From positions 389,540,248 to 389,604,247 of the forward strand of contig OY856187.1 of NCBI GenBank assembly GCA_963693315.1: a DNA stretch of 64,000 nt, given 5' to 3'. This document shows positions 1-13,425 of this stretch, in pieces. Source of the DNA: Diogma glabrata (Eukaryota > Arthropoda > Insecta > Diptera > Cylindrotomidae). The notes under the pieces are model-generated. The model was not told the DNA's origin and did not search any database. It saw nothing but the letters and a program-made list of their open reading frames with translations. The first letter of the stretch is position 1. Every line of letters starts with the position of its first letter. The translations under genes were made by a program, and so were the position numbers.

Positions 1-499
1 TGCACTTCAAAGTATGACAATCTTCTGTTAATTCACCACATGAAACAAAGTCAATTAATGTTTTATAATTCTGGAAAGCAGCGTCAGTAATTCAAGATAT
101 CTTAGAGTGTTGAATCATTAGTTTCATATTTTGATGTATGGTATACACGCACACATTATAAACTCCTTGGGATAATTTTATACATTCTTGTGGTCGAAGG
201 GACGTGAATTTAGTAAATCCTATTTTCACATCAGGGAACTTATTTTTAAACTCCATATAAGCTTCATTTAATGTACATAGCAATAAGTGCTTTTGTGTTT
301 TTATGCGCTCATCTCCTTTTTTAAAAGATATTGCATCTCGTTTGCCTGGCAATAATCTACTGATTTCATCACTTTTATAGAACTGCTCCACAACGTTTAT
401 ATCTGTAGAGGTGTATCCCTCTTTTATCCGTCGCAGATGAATGCTGAAAATTATTTTTATGTAGAGTTTTACTTTTTTCAACCAAATGACGCGTAGCAT
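1..499 (-). pseudogene. Broken copy of a repeated arthropod protein of unknown function
   Basis: The open part is 135 codons, starting at 499 and ending at a stop at 92-94. The same frame continues past that stop to the left window edge with plausible protein (a VSCGELTEDC-like stretch), so this is a gene piece with an in-frame stop, cut by the window. Visible features are VEQFYKSDEISRLLPGKRD near residue 37, a basic KTQKHLLLCTLNEAY segment, then KIGFTKFTSLRPQEC and VCVYTIHQNMKLM. I recall this order (FY..DEISR..PGKKD, then a RP..C segment, then C.C..H.N) from long uncharacterised, apparently mobile-element-borne proteins that are multi-copy in arthropod genomes. In those proteins a later domain carries GPCDGxGG, the motif seen at 60121 in this window. 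The first 20 residues may not belong to it. Function unknown; family assignment is from memory. Confidence 0.55.
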
Positions 500-583
500 T
501 ACTGTTGTTTGTTATTATAATTATATTGTTATTATAATTATATTATTATATTTAAAAATATAATAATTTATATTATTATATTT

Positions 584-1293
584 AAAAAATATTCTACATG
601 AAGTCGTATTTTTCATTTATCAAAGGTTATCTATAAACTAAAAATAAACCAAATTAAAAAGAGTCGAGTCAAAATGTCGCAAAATTTTGCTGAACTTGAC
701 TGAAATTGCTTTTTAAAAAGTTCATTTAATAATAAAATATTTGATAATTAACATAAAAAAATATCTGAATCTAAAAATCGCCATTTTTATAATTTTCCTT
801 CAGAACAAAAAAAACTTATTCCCGACAGTCATATGCACAACGAATTTTATCTTTAAAACAAAAAATAACGCAAGTGCCAAACTTTCATAAGTGGTTAGAT
901 ATAAAATAAGCTTCAATTTAGTTTAAAAAAAAAAAATAAAAAATGGCTATTGCATCTTTTTTTCAATTACACCGTTTTTTTCTTATGTTACACCGTTAAA
1001 AATTATTTCAAAAAATTAACAGTGTACATTTTTAAAAACTTTGTTCTAATACCTATTCAACGACATATCATTTATGAAAATCGATTCAGTAGTTTTTCTA
1101 CAATCGCTCGTCAAAATGCACTCACATCACAAAATAACAAAAAATTGAGGGGCACCCTGTGAAGACCCTGGTTGAAAAAAAAATTCTAAGAGAACTTGTA
1201 TTTTTTATTTATCAAAGACTATCTATAAACAAAAAATAATCAAAATTAAAAGGGGTCAAGACAAAACGTTGTTGAATCTGCGTGAAATCGCTC
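584..1293. repeat. Diverged direct repeat pair of about 125 bp
   Basis: Positions 584-711 and 1173-1293 align along their length. Both contain TTATCAAAG, then TATCTATAAAC, an A-rich stretch, a GTC(G/A)AG-like block and GAAAT(T/C)GCT, at roughly 80 percent identity by eye. The copies are in the same orientation about 590 bp apart and look like two ends or two copies of one old element. The DNA between (712-1172) is AT-rich with no recognisable gene; it holds one copy of the dispersed AAAATCGATTCAGTAGTT motif at 1076. Confidence 0.65.
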
Positions 1294-1294
1294 A

Positions 1295-1445
1295 AATAAA
1301 TAAATAAATAAATAAAAAATAAATAAATAAATAAATACATACATAAATAAATAAATAAATGAATAAATAAATAATTAAATAAATAAATAATTAAATAAAT
1401 AAATATAAATAAATACATTAATAAATTAATAAATTAATAAATTAA

Positions 1446-1504
<59 letters not shown>

Positions 1505-1568
1505 AAGTAAATAAATAAATAAATAAAAAAAATAAATGAATAATAAAAAATAAAAACAAATAAATATA

Positions 1569-1600
<32 letters not shown>

Positions 1601-1692
1601 AAATAAACAAATAAATAAATAAATTAATTAATTAATAAATAAATAAATAAGTAAATAAATAAATAAATAAATAAATGAATAAAAATAAATAA
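1295..1692. repeat. (AAAT)n imperfect microsatellite
   Basis: About 400 bp of AAAT/TAAA tetranucleotide repeat with scattered substitutions and short interruptions (TACATACA, TTAATTAA). Open frames across it on the minus strand only encode repeat-derived Tyr/Leu/Ile/Phe runs and are not genes. Confidence 0.95.
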
Positions 1693-2409
1693 ATTACCAA
1701 CATTCTTCGTCCAACAACGCATATGTTGATATTTTAAATTTGTGCTGGCAGCTAAATTTCTATACTTTCAGAGTGAGGCCGTAAGCCTATATCCACCATA
1801 TTTATTCCGCCATTTTATATTTTGAAAAGGATCACACGACATTGGAAACAAGAGACAATAGGCTACAATTTTCGCCCATAAACCTTCTGAAAAACCTAAA
1901 CGAATTCTGAAGAGCAGGGGTCTCCGAGTTGCAAAGAATGCTCCATATATATAGTTATTACTTAATTCAAATAAATAAGTAATCATTTCAAACACATATT
2001 TTATTTTAACACGTAAAACTATATGTTTTATGTGTTAAAATTTAATACCTTTAAAATAAAAAAAGTTCAATAAAATCCGTTCACTAGTTTTTAGTAAATC
2101 TAAATTTACAGTAAAATAAATCTTTCAAACATAAAAAAGTCAGACAAGTGCGAATAAAATTCGATCGTCAAGGGTTCCGTGAATGTAAAGAAAACAATAT
2201 CAAAATAATTTACATAAAGTTGTGTTGTAAAGGGTTTATATTGCCAGACCATAGACACATAAAAACTAAATGGTTCATCGTAAATATCACTAGTTAATGT
2301 CAATCTCATCTAAATTGATCGAAATGATATAAAAAATATTACTTTAGGTTAAATGATATCCATAGCTATTTATGGTAGCTAAAGAACGACTCAATTCTGT
2401 TAAACAACG
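1693..2409. other. AT-rich interval, no gene seen
   Basis: No recognisable coding or RNA gene. The interval contains one copy of the dispersed motif AATAAAATCCGTTCACTAG near 2069, preceded by TAATACCT, as in the other copies in this window. Short open frames here have no family resemblance. Confidence 0.6.
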
Positions 2410-2925
2410 CCGAAATTTAGGGGTGGAGTGGTGTTAACGCTAAAAATAGGACTTTTTTGACAATAATTCAAAAACTGTGCATCGCAAGATTCTAAAATAA
2501 TTGTAATGTTTCTTAATTTTGTTCGTTCAAATGACACTCATGCGAGTCAAAAAACCTTTTTTTCACGATTCCCCACTCCTATCCCCTAAACACGTAGAAT
2601 TAAAACTACTTGAGGCTTCGCTATATTTTTCGTTAAGGATTTATCAAATTTCCTATCTCTATGAATTTTTTCAAATTTTTCTGTCAATCAACGAAGAAAC
2701 GTATAGGGGGGGGACCAACTTTTTGTTGCACTTTTTTGAGAATAATTCAAAAACGGTGCAACGCAAAATTCTAAAAAAACTGTATTGTTTTTTAATTTTG
2801 GTGCTCTATCAAATGACATCCCACTCATGTGGGTCAAAAAACATTTTTTCACCCTTCCCCACTCCCATCCCCTAAACACATAGAAATAAAATCACTTGAA
2901 GCTTCGCTATATTTTTCGTGTTCCA
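2410..2925. repeat. Two diverged tandem copies of a ~280-bp unit
   Basis: The segment 2410-2640 is repeated at 2700-2925. Shared blocks in order are TTAGGGG-like G-run, CTTTTTTGA.AATAATTCAAAAAC, ATTCTAAAA, TTAATTTT, CAAATGACA, ACTCATG(C/T)G(A/G)GTCAAAAAAC, CCCCACTCC(C)ATCCCCTAAACAC and GCTTCGCTATATTTTTCGT. The copies are in direct orientation. The opposing open frames here come from this repeat and are not genes. Confidence 0.75.
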
Positions 2926-3124
2926 TAGAATTATAGGCTCATCGCTTTACTAAAATTTTCAGTTCTTTCTATAGCAACAATTTTTTTGTGTTAGATTACA
3001 TAAGTTCGACATTTAGGTCGGTGCTTGAAAAACAACGTATAAGTTTTAACAATATTTAAAATTAACAAAAGATCAATGTTTGACTTAAACAATAGCATAT
3101 TAAACAAATATTAACCCTAAAATA

Positions 3125-3348
3125 ATTGCAGGTTATCGAACTTACCATTCAATTAAAACTCAACATTTTCTAAAGTTATACAAGAAATTTATTAAGCCAG
3201 TAATTATGAATGGATTACAAACGTGGATCTTAACACAAACTAACCAATCACATCAATCTGATTTAAACCTTGAGAATTTACGCCACCTTTTGGGCCCACT
3301 TATGGCATACAATACAATACAATATACAATAGATAGTAAAGAACCGTG
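3125..3348 (+). pseudogene. LINE reverse transcriptase C-terminal fragment (RTE-like)
   Basis: An open stretch reads YHSIKTQHFLKLYKKFIKP, then VIMNGLQTWILTQTNQ and LRHLLGPL. This matches the region just after the RT palm in RTE-type LINEs, where the usual pattern is a K..LYK..IRPV..YG.ETW.LTK segment followed by LR.I.GP. It has no start codon and no palm motifs. It is cut on the right by the (TA)n array at 3352, and the next LINE piece belongs to a different family. Read by eye from the motif pattern. Confidence 0.6.
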
Positions 3349-5306
<1,958 letters not shown>

Positions 5307-5526
5307 GAAAGAGAAGAAAACGGTACGTTTTGAAATCACCATGTTTGAAGAATTAAAATTTAAAAAATCATCTAAAAATATGAATATTTTTGGTTAAAGT
5401 AATATTTTTATAAGGCATCATTATGTACCTTTTAAAAATAAAAAATTCATTAAAATCGGTTCACCCATTCGATCACAATTTTGAAATGAAGTCAAGTGAT
5501 TCCATGAATTTAATTTATATTGTTAT

Positions 5527-5640
5527 CACGAGTCTAACTTGCGATTGTCTCACAAAGTAAAAATAAATTTCTACGAGTCAGACTCGTGATTGTTTCACAA
5601 AGCAAAAATAAATTTCCACGAGTCAGACTCGTGATTGATG
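5527..5640. repeat. Three-copy 45-bp tandem repeat with an internal palindrome
   Basis: Units begin at 5527, 5572 and 5617 with an exact 45-bp period. The second and third carry ACGAGTCAGACTCGT, a perfect 7-bp inverted repeat around one A (8-bp arms in the third copy), followed by GATTG, CACAAAG and AAAATAAATTTC. The first unit has a decayed palindrome (ACGAGTCTAACTTGC), so the palindrome is the conserved part only in the two right-hand copies. Confidence 0.85.
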
Positions 5641-6156
5641 CACAAGGGGTTAAAAATGTTTCATAGTAATAACTAAGTAAACCAAGATTTTATGACTAAG
5701 TGTCTTTCAGTTGATAGCACAGCAATATTTTTTGGGAAGCTCCATGGTGCTTTTTCGAACAAGAGTTCTCTGTAAAATAACTTTAATCTATTTTATACTA
5801 AAAACTGTTTTTAGTGAAGAAAAGCTAAAACTTTGTCTCAGAGATATTAACAATAGACTAGATTTCCCATCATAATAATACGAAAGAGTTCTTTTTCTTA
5901 TACATAAATAAATAATAAATATTCCATAAATTAAAACACAAGTTTTTTAATTATGACATCTAACCGTTATTAAAATGCGGGTTATTTTGGTAAATATATT
6001 TCTTTAATCCAATTAACAAATGTTTTTATACAGTTAAATTCTAGGCTAGATAGTTTTAAACAAAATCCAAATATTCAACTGAAACATACATATTCAAATC
6101 ATTAATGTTTGAAGGGAAGCAATTTAAGTGATTTAGCTAAAATTAGTTATTCTTTT
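5641..6156. other. AT-rich interval, no gene seen
   Basis: Nothing recognisable on either strand between the 45-bp array and the hAT target duplication at 6157-6164. The stretch 5303-5526 to the left is also featureless apart from one TTAAAATCGGTTCACCCA motif near 5450. Confidence 0.6.
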
Positions 6157-6164
6157 CTCTCACT

Positions 6165-9100
6165 CAGTGGCGTCATTTCACCAAAATCTTGGGGGGGGCG
6201 AGAATTTAAATGACCTAAAAAGATTTTTTTCGTAAAACATAACATACACATTTTTATACACACATATATTTAAAAGCATTTAAATGCATCGACTTAGAAA
6301 TAAAAATTAAATGCTTTTGAGCTACATTGGTTACTCTGCTAGTCTTCTGGTGTTGTTTCATCGAAGAGAATGCCGCAAAGCTCTACAAAATCCCTTCATT
6401 TGTTAAAAATAATTTCAAATTTAGTATCATCTCTGCATTGTTTAAGCATCAAGAAAGTAGTTTCAATTAAAGCGCTTGTGCTAGAAATTATTATATCTTT
6501 GCTTTGTAACTGTTGTGAATTTGTAAACGACAGCAGATCGTGCAGCATAGAAAAAAAGGATGGTTTTTCAATACGATTTTTTAGATCCCGGGCATCCCGG
6601 GATTTAAAATTTATGAGTCACATAGTCCCAGGATCCATAAAACACCACGGGATTGCAATCCCTACGTGACTCCTCTTATGTCGAATCGTTTTTTTGTTTG
6701 TTTGTTTTCCTTTATTTGTCTCAGAGAGAAAGAGTTATGTCTACCCTAAACTGACCAGAGCCAAATCGTTAAAATGTGGGACAAAATGCAAACATTCTTC
6801 CAAATACTAACTAATTAGAATTTCTATTGCGAGAAAGTGACTAACTAGATTGTGCATAAATTTACTATTTAATGCTTTCCTTTACTATTTGTTTACTGTT
6901 TAATTCTTCAAAAAATTCTTTTATTTTAATTGGACGTTCAACCGTTAGGAAATGTGCTTGCAGTGGTTCGTACATTTTCTAAATTCTTTCTAGTGCTGGC
7001 ATTACCGCCAGCCAGCGAGTTTTACTGTATCCAATAAGTTGGTTATGTTCGACATTACTTTTGCCGCAGAACTCCTTTAACGTCTTCAGTAAAGACAGTA
7101 AAATATCCAAATTTTTTTAACCCTGCCATTTAAATCAGCAGCATTTCTTATTGCATTATTTAGAATATGGGCTGCGAATCCAATACCCAATACACTCTGG
7201 TTCAAATTCGACTTTAGCTTGTTTTTAAATTTTCACCACTTGACGTGACACCACTAAAATTGGTGTTCGTGTTATCAGCGCAAATTGCAACAAAATAACA
7301 ACAAAACTTGTTTAAGCTACTGGAGTTGGAGCAACGCTTTTTTATGTTTATCTGTATCTATATGTCTTTTAATATCATAATGTCCACTGTTAATTTGCAA
7401 ATTCACTCCGACTGGTAATGCAATAAACTTTTGCGTCGTTATATTTTGATTTTTTTATAAAAGGATAGTCCAATTCAATATCGTATGAGAATTTACGTAA
7501 ACGTTTTCTATCCGTCTTGATTTGCAGGAGAACTTTTTAAATATAATTTTAAAAATTAGTATAAATTTACCTTTTATAGTAGCTTAAAACTTTTGTTACA
7601 CAAGTAAAGACTGCAAAACAATTGAAACAATTTATTTTAATTTTACTAAATAATTAATATCTTTTCTGTATTCTGTAAGTATAAGAGGTATACAGTATAC
7701 CTCTCGTTCTATCTTTTGCAAATCTATACCATTTATCAAGTTTTTATGCTGTTCGCTTTGTTTGTTCTTTATTGAGAAAAAGAATTATAAATTAGAAAAT
7801 AATAATTTTACTTTTGAGCTACCTAGTTAAAGTGTGTTTTCCTACTTTACTTTGTTCTTTCAGAGTGTGTTGCTTAAAAAAAATATAACACTCTCACATA
7901 CAGGAGTAAAAATAATAAAATATCATTCTTGCTACTAAATTGAAATAAATATTTTCTTTCAAATACTCAAAACTTTTATTTTTGCGTCAAATTTGATGCT
8001 TTTCAACGTAAATGCTTCGAATGATTCGTCCAATTATTCATGTATTGTTAGAAAAATGAATATGAAGGATGACGTAGAGTGAATAATTTTCTTCTTTTGC
8101 AAATCGAATGAAAAAACAGGAAAATGTAATCTGCTCCAAAGGAGTAAAATCGAAAAACAAAAATTTTACTCTTACGAGTAAGAACGATATTCAAATTATA
8201 AAGATTTTAATTTTTGAATATTATTTCAAAGGATTGAAATGACTGCTCGAATTGTAAACACTGATTTAAAAATTTAAATTTTTATGAATTTATACGCAAA
8301 ACTGAGTCTTTTTAAGTAAAATATTTTGTATTTTATTTTTCATAATATACTTTCGATCTCTCGTATATACACCGGGGAGATGTTTCTATAAACAAAGAAA
8401 CCTTTTCGCTGAGGTAGATCTGTTAGACATTAAAAGATATGTAAATTATTGAAGTGAAATAATTGAGTTTAGTATTTCTAAGAAAATTATAGTTAAAACA
8501 CTATTTTAGTAAAAAAAATATTGCACTGGTTTGTTCTCTCAATATGGTTAAATCAACATATACATAACATTATACAAACTGCAAGAAAAAACTGTGAAGC
8601 CATTGCTTTGACTAAGATATTGCGCAAACTGTACGTAGGTAGATATAAGGTTTTTTGATTATTTCGATAATGCGGGCAAATGTGGTGGAAATATTTGTTT
8701 CGTGGGACGCTTCGTGGGACAGATTTCTCCGTGGGACAACGCAATGAAATGTGTGACATTTTCACGCAGCGTGGGACTTCTGGTCAGTTTACTACCCATA
8801 AACGTGCGTAAACTTTTCATTTGATGCAAAATTGTACAATTATTGCAAGCTTCTTTTAAATCTATAAGAAAAACCTACCACAAAAAAATAATAGTTTCTC
8901 CCTCCTTGTGACTGTATAAAAAAATGAACAAAGATTGACGTTTAGGATACGTTTTGGATTTTATTATAACCAACCAAACATATAATTTTTGTTATTTTAT
9001 AAATTAAAAATTATAGTCCATATAGCGAAAAGAATTTGTCAGCAAGTTTTCATAACATACTTTGAAAATATTTACATAACTTAAATATTTGTTCGTGTCG

Positions 9101-9829
9101 TTAGAAAATATTGCTAGTCCATTATAAAAAATTCACTATTATAAAATCACTGGAAATAACCCAATAAATTTTAATTACTCCCGTAATTATTTTCATTCAT
9201 TTTATAAAAATTAGCACAACTATCAAGAAAACTTTTGATATGTTATAGGATTTTACATTTTAGAATTGTTTTTAATTTATTGATTTTAAAAAAGTCTTGT
9301 AAAGTTTGTACAATATGATATAGATAAAAAACAAGGCCAAACAGTCAAGGTTCTCCAAATAAGTGGGGCATAATTAGGTTGTGTTCTCCTGCATGTACTT
9401 ACTTTTAAGTTTATAAAAATTACCAATAACAATTGAAATGTGAATGTTAAATACTGCACTATAAACTCTCGAGGAACCCTATATTAATGAAATATTTTGT
9501 TTCCTCTGGCTCAGACACGAATATCTTATAAACAAAACACAATCGTTCTTCTAATTGCGGTGTACTGTACTATAGTCGGGCCAAAATAATATGTAACGTA
9601 ATAATTATGTTATCAGATATATTTCAATTAATAGTATGCGATAAAATTGGTATATTTGTTAAGTAAATCTTCTAAAAATTAGACGAATTTACAAAATAAC
9701 AGTGCATTGAAATTTTTATAGTGTATAATTCTACCACGATTGGATGATTTTATTGAATCGATGTATTGATAGTATCAGATCCTTGGGGGGGCCAATGCCC
9801 CCCCCAGCCCTACCCAATTGACGCCCCTG
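6165..9829. mobile_element. hAT DNA transposon, complete ends, decayed interior
   Basis: Left end CAGTGGCGTCATTTCACC with a G-run behind it; right end, reverse complemented, CAGGGGCGTCAATTGGGT, also with a G-run behind it. An exact 8-bp target duplication CTCTCACT lies at 6157-6164 and 9830-9837, the hallmark of hAT insertion. Length 3665 bp. The interior 6750-8645 is homologous, in the same orientation, to 60413-62645 and encodes a broken hAT transposase on the minus strand. Positions 6300-6670 are absent from the second copy and may be a further insertion: they contain GGGATTGCAATCCC (6649-6662), a perfect palindrome resembling another hAT terminus, next to several CCCGGG blocks. Confidence 0.9.
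6890..7310 (-). pseudogene. hAT transposase remnant inside the 6165-9829 element
   Basis: Read from 7310 leftward the frames give ICADNTNTNFSGVTSSG, then LGIGFAAHILNNAIRNAADL, then LLSLLKTLKEFCGKSN, GYSKTRWLAVMPALERI and PLQAHFLTVERPIKIKEFFE. These correspond to the Asp-containing D(N)xN block, the C/AAH..HNA block and the STRW/KTRW block of hAT transposases. At least two frameshifts and one stop separate them. The enzyme would excise and reinsert its element; this copy cannot be functional. Its paralogue at 60550-61560 retains more of the N-terminal half. Confidence 0.8.
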
Positions 9830-9837
9830 CTCTCACT

Positions 9838-10683
9838 AAAACTATGAGAAAATCATTTCGATTTTCTTTCATATTTTGTATAAATGAAATAAAATCCAAA
9901 CAAAAAACAGATTAATTATATTCGAAATATATGTATATAATATTAAACTTAGGTATGTCTTAATTGAAAGACATTCATTTGCTCTAAAAAAAATTTAATC
10001 AAGAAACTGTTAATGAATTTGCTGGTTTTAATTTGGTGTACCACTTTTTATTTTTGGGCTCAATCCATACGTACAGAAAGTGTAATTGAGTTACTCTATC
10101 TATATGAATGCTATGAAAATATTTAAAAATTCATAGTGAGAATTAAAGAATTAAATTAAAATTTAAAGATAAAAAAAAATTATCATTATTTTGGAGGCTA
10201 TTTTCGATATGATTGTTGTTTTCAATATTTTATGAAATTGTAACAAAACGGTTTTTGATTTCATTATTAAAAAATAAATATGTTCTTGATTTGGAGAAAG
10301 TAATATTTAATTCGAAAAACGCAGTTTTAAAGAAATAGTGCAACATCAATGATAATGGTTTTGAAGAACAATTTAGTCAAACCTTATGGTGTTTGCTAGT
10401 TTTGGCTGTTGTACATCTATAATTTATTTTATGTTTATTCTAATTTGTTATAAGTACACATATTGCGAACAATCATCATTTTAGAAAATATAATTTATTA
10501 ACCGTTTTATTCTTACCTAGTGTAACAAAACAATATTTCGTCATCGTTTACTCAAATCACACTAAGTTCATTTTTGACGCAAATTAGATATGCATTGCAA
10601 AACACCAATTTAGAATTATATTTGTGTATCTATTAACTTCCTTTGGTCTGTATATCCTAACGTCTTACTTAACTCTCATACTC
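9838..10683. other. AT-rich interval, no gene seen
   Basis: No coding, RNA or repeat signature that I can support between the hAT target duplication and the repeat at 10684. Confidence 0.55.
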
Positions 10684-10950
10684 TTATACTAATAGATAAG
10701 TCAATTTTACCTTGGGAATTTTCTCTTGGAAATTGATTCTTTTACCGTTTACCTCCCCATTGAGGAGCATAGGTTGTAAAAATTTAGACCAGTGTCCATC
10801 ATCTGTATTAATCAGTTTTTGTTCATTTGTGTTTCTTTTCTTAATTTTTGGTTTACGAGGGTGACCATCGCGCATACCTCAGTCCCTGCTATTGACATAA
10901 GAGGCAACATGAGACATCACATACCAGTCGTTCAGTAAAGTTTTATTAAC
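10684..10950 (-). repeat. Dispersed repeat, possible LINE 3' end, related to 33775-33880
   Basis: On the minus strand 10945-10855 matches 33880-33790. Shared blocks include TATGTGAT(G/A)TCTCA, then TATGTCAATAGCAGGGACTG, then GGT.(T)CAC.C.CGTA, followed by an A-rich stretch (AAAAATTAAGAAAAG here, an A/T-rich tail there). The A-rich stretch at the same side of both copies suggests the 3' end of a retroposon lying on the minus strand. A 63-codon frame here (10684-10875) is lysine-rich and not recognised. Confidence 0.55.
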
Positions 10951-11628
10951 TAGGTGCGGCGACTAATAAATACGATTGATTCATGTATTCCACTCCCTCG
11001 AAATCTCAGTTCTCTTACTCCTGATAATGTTTTGAATTAAAATGATAATTTCAAAGTTTTAAATTTGAGCGTTCTGGATTAGTTTTGAAAGATTAGTGTC
11101 AAAAATATAAAATCCATGTAAGAAACAACGGAATAAACTTAAAAAGCATCAACATAAGCTTAGAAGGAAACAACATAAGCTTTACGCTTATTAATGCAAA
11201 AATGGGTCGCCTTGAACAACTGTATCATCGCTCTACTTAAGAAAACTTGAAGAAATATTCTACATGTGAATTAACATAGCAATTTCATTTGATAAACTGC
11301 AATGAGTATTCTAATTATGTCTTTTAATTCCTAAACAAAATTACGTTAAAAAAATTTATAGCAAGAAAAATTAATATGCATAAATACAACTATGAATAAG
11401 CAAATTGCTTCTTCAACGGAACCATAATTATTTTATTTGAATTGTCAAACTAGTAAAAACACACTCGTATTTTTGTATCGTAAATAACATAACTAACTTT
11501 TATTTTGAAATTTAACAAGCCATTTAATCCCGGATATCGTATTATTTCCTAATGTAAAATTCAGCTTTAAACTACACCAGATCAACTAATTATTAATGCA
11601 AAAAAAAACAAATATTAGTGAATCAGAA
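10951..11628. other. AT-rich interval, no gene seen
   Basis: Apart from short local repeats of CATAAGCTTA near 11150-11185, nothing is recognisable up to the Tigger-like element. Confidence 0.55.
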
Positions 11629-12035
11629 TACAGTAATCCCTCCGACTGCGCGGTAGTTCCGTTCCAGAAAAACAGCGTGCAATACAAAACCGCGCAGTGT
11701 GAACCCTATTTTGTATGAAAATGGGGGGTTCGGTTCCAAATTTTGAAAAAAATTCAAAAAAAAATAATTTAAAGTTATAATTAAACAAAAATGAATATAT
11801 ACAGCCTGAAAAACATGTATTACTTCGACAACTCTTAAAAAGAAAACACTTCATAAGTGAACAGATAAATTAACATAAATAACATTTCAAAAAACAACTC
11901 AAATTTAAAAAAATAATATCAATAATATGAATTTGTTTAGAATATTCTTACTGACTTGAAATTGAATTTGATCTATATTGAATGTTCCAGCCACACAGTT
12001 AAAATAAACTGAATTTCTAATACAAATTGCTACAT

Positions 12036-12930
12036 ATATGGGTCATTCTTTTACAAACCGAACACATTTTTGATTTGGCTGAAATTTTTTTTAGGGCTTT
12101 TACAAGAAAATTCCCAAATTCCCAAGAAAAAAAGATATACGTGGTCGAGAATTTTTTTTTCGAAAATAAAGCGGTTCTAAATTTCGAGGATTTCGTGATT
12201 TTTTGCTGGAAGACTTATTTGCAAAGATTCATAACTTTGGTTCTGGTAATGATAGAATTTTTTTTCTGTTTTATTTATTTCACCTAAAAGATGAACTTTA
12301 AAAAAAAATTGTTATCTACTATTATATATTATTAACAAATTCCTATGTGTAAACAGTTTAGCAATAAGTCAGACACTTTCTCTCTGACACCTGCAATTTT
12401 GCTCTTTCGTGTACGAGTAGCATTAGAAATAAATTAGTTTATCGAGCGCGGAAAGACAAAAAATTCCATAAATTTTTGTTGTACCGCGCTGGATAAATTA
12501 ATTTATTTCTAACAGTAAAACTATTTTCCCATTGAACGTAGAATACGATGGTTATATCAAATACTCTTTATTTTGGTAGGGCAATCACTAAAAATCGATT
12601 TTAACATTTTATTTGTTTATAACAATCGGAATTCGCAAATAATTTTAATTGAATATATTTTTTTAATAAAATTCCATCTCTTGACTTTAAAATAAAATAA
12701 AACAAAAGCTTCTATCATTAATAGAACCGAAGTTATGAATTTTTGAAAATAAGCCGTCAAGCCAAAAATCACGAAATTCTCGAAATTTAGATCGCCTCTA
12801 TTTTTCAAAAAAAAAATCCTCGAACACGTATATTTTTTTCAATATCATACCCGTAAAAAATGTTTTAAGTCAAATCACAAATGCGTGATTTTGTTCAAAT
12901 CTGTTCGATTTGTAAAAAAATGACCCATAT
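12036..12930. mobile_element. Nested inverted-repeat (foldback) element inside the Tigger-like element
   Basis: Left arm 12036-12310 and right arm 12640-12930 are inverted copies. Both start ATATGGGTCATT(C/T)TTTTACAAA and share TACGTG(G/T)TCGAG, TCTAAATTTCGAG(G/A)A, TTTCGTGATTTTT, AAAATTCATAACTT-like and AATGATAGAA, at roughly 75 percent identity. The arms surround a smaller hairpin (12425-12510). No coding capacity. GGGTCATT-ended elements of this type are common in insect genomes (recalled, not searched). Confidence 0.75.
12425..12510. repeat. 86-nt hairpin at the apex of the nested foldback
   Basis: Arms AGAAATAAATTAGTTTATCG... and its near-reverse complement pair over 27 positions with two mismatches, ending in AGCGCGG/CCGCGCT. 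A second inner pairing of ACAAAAA with TTTTTGT follows. It lies close to the centre of the 12036-12930 inverted repeat. Confidence 0.8.
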
Positions 12931-13397
12931 GGCAAATGTAATTTTTTTTTCATTTTAATTGTACGAAATTCACCTACATATTCTAAAAAAAAATTTCAAA
13001 CGTCGCGCAGTGTGAAATTTTAATCGCGCAGTGCGATAATTAGTATTGAAAACTCATCTCGCGCAGTGGAAATCGCGCAGTTAAAACCCGCGCAGTCGGA
13101 GGGATTACTGTATGTATTAATTTGAATTTTTTTGTGAATCATGAAAGAGAGTAACAGCGACATTCTTTATTTGATCTTTATTATAAGTTTTTTTTTCACG
13201 AAGGCGAATTGATACGAGTCAAACATATGTGGGAAATTCCAGATCAAAGCACCAAAATGTGATACAGTTTAAAAACTAACATCATTCAAATAATTTTTAT
13301 TTAGGCTAGACAAGTAAATTATTTTTTCTACTTCAAGCTACGAAAATGTCATTTTAATATATAGTAAAACCTATGTGAAAGTGAAATTTTTTCTAAG

Positions 13398-13425
13398 TAG
13401 TGACTGAAAATGTTTTCAGTCACTA
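13398..13425. repeat. Short perfect hairpin
   Basis: TAGTGACTGAAAA, spacer TG, TTTTCAGTCACTA: 13-bp perfect arms. The surrounding interval 13113-14010 is otherwise AT-rich with no gene seen. Confidence 0.85.

Larger units (their letters stand above)
11631..13110. mobile_element. Non-autonomous Tigger/pogo-like DNA transposon
   Basis: A 23-bp perfect terminal inverted repeat (11631-11653 and 13088-13110) beginning CAGTAATCCCTCCGACTG, flanked on both sides by TA (11629-11630 and 13111-13112), the target duplication of the Tc1/mariner superfamily. The CAGT..TCCCTC start and the internal run of CGCGCAGT blocks (five near the right end) are like Tigger/pogo termini. No transposase is present. It carries a nested inverted-repeat element at 12036-12930. 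Confidence 0.9.

Noticed and set aside
1212..1418. 68-codon minus-strand frame rich in Tyr, Leu, Phe and Ile
   Set aside because: It is the translation of the (AAAT)n microsatellite.
6370..6669. 99-codon plus-strand frame inside the first hAT
   Set aside because: No family resemblance on the plus strand. The minus strand has weak hAT-like words, so the plus frame is probably a shadow of old transposase sequence.
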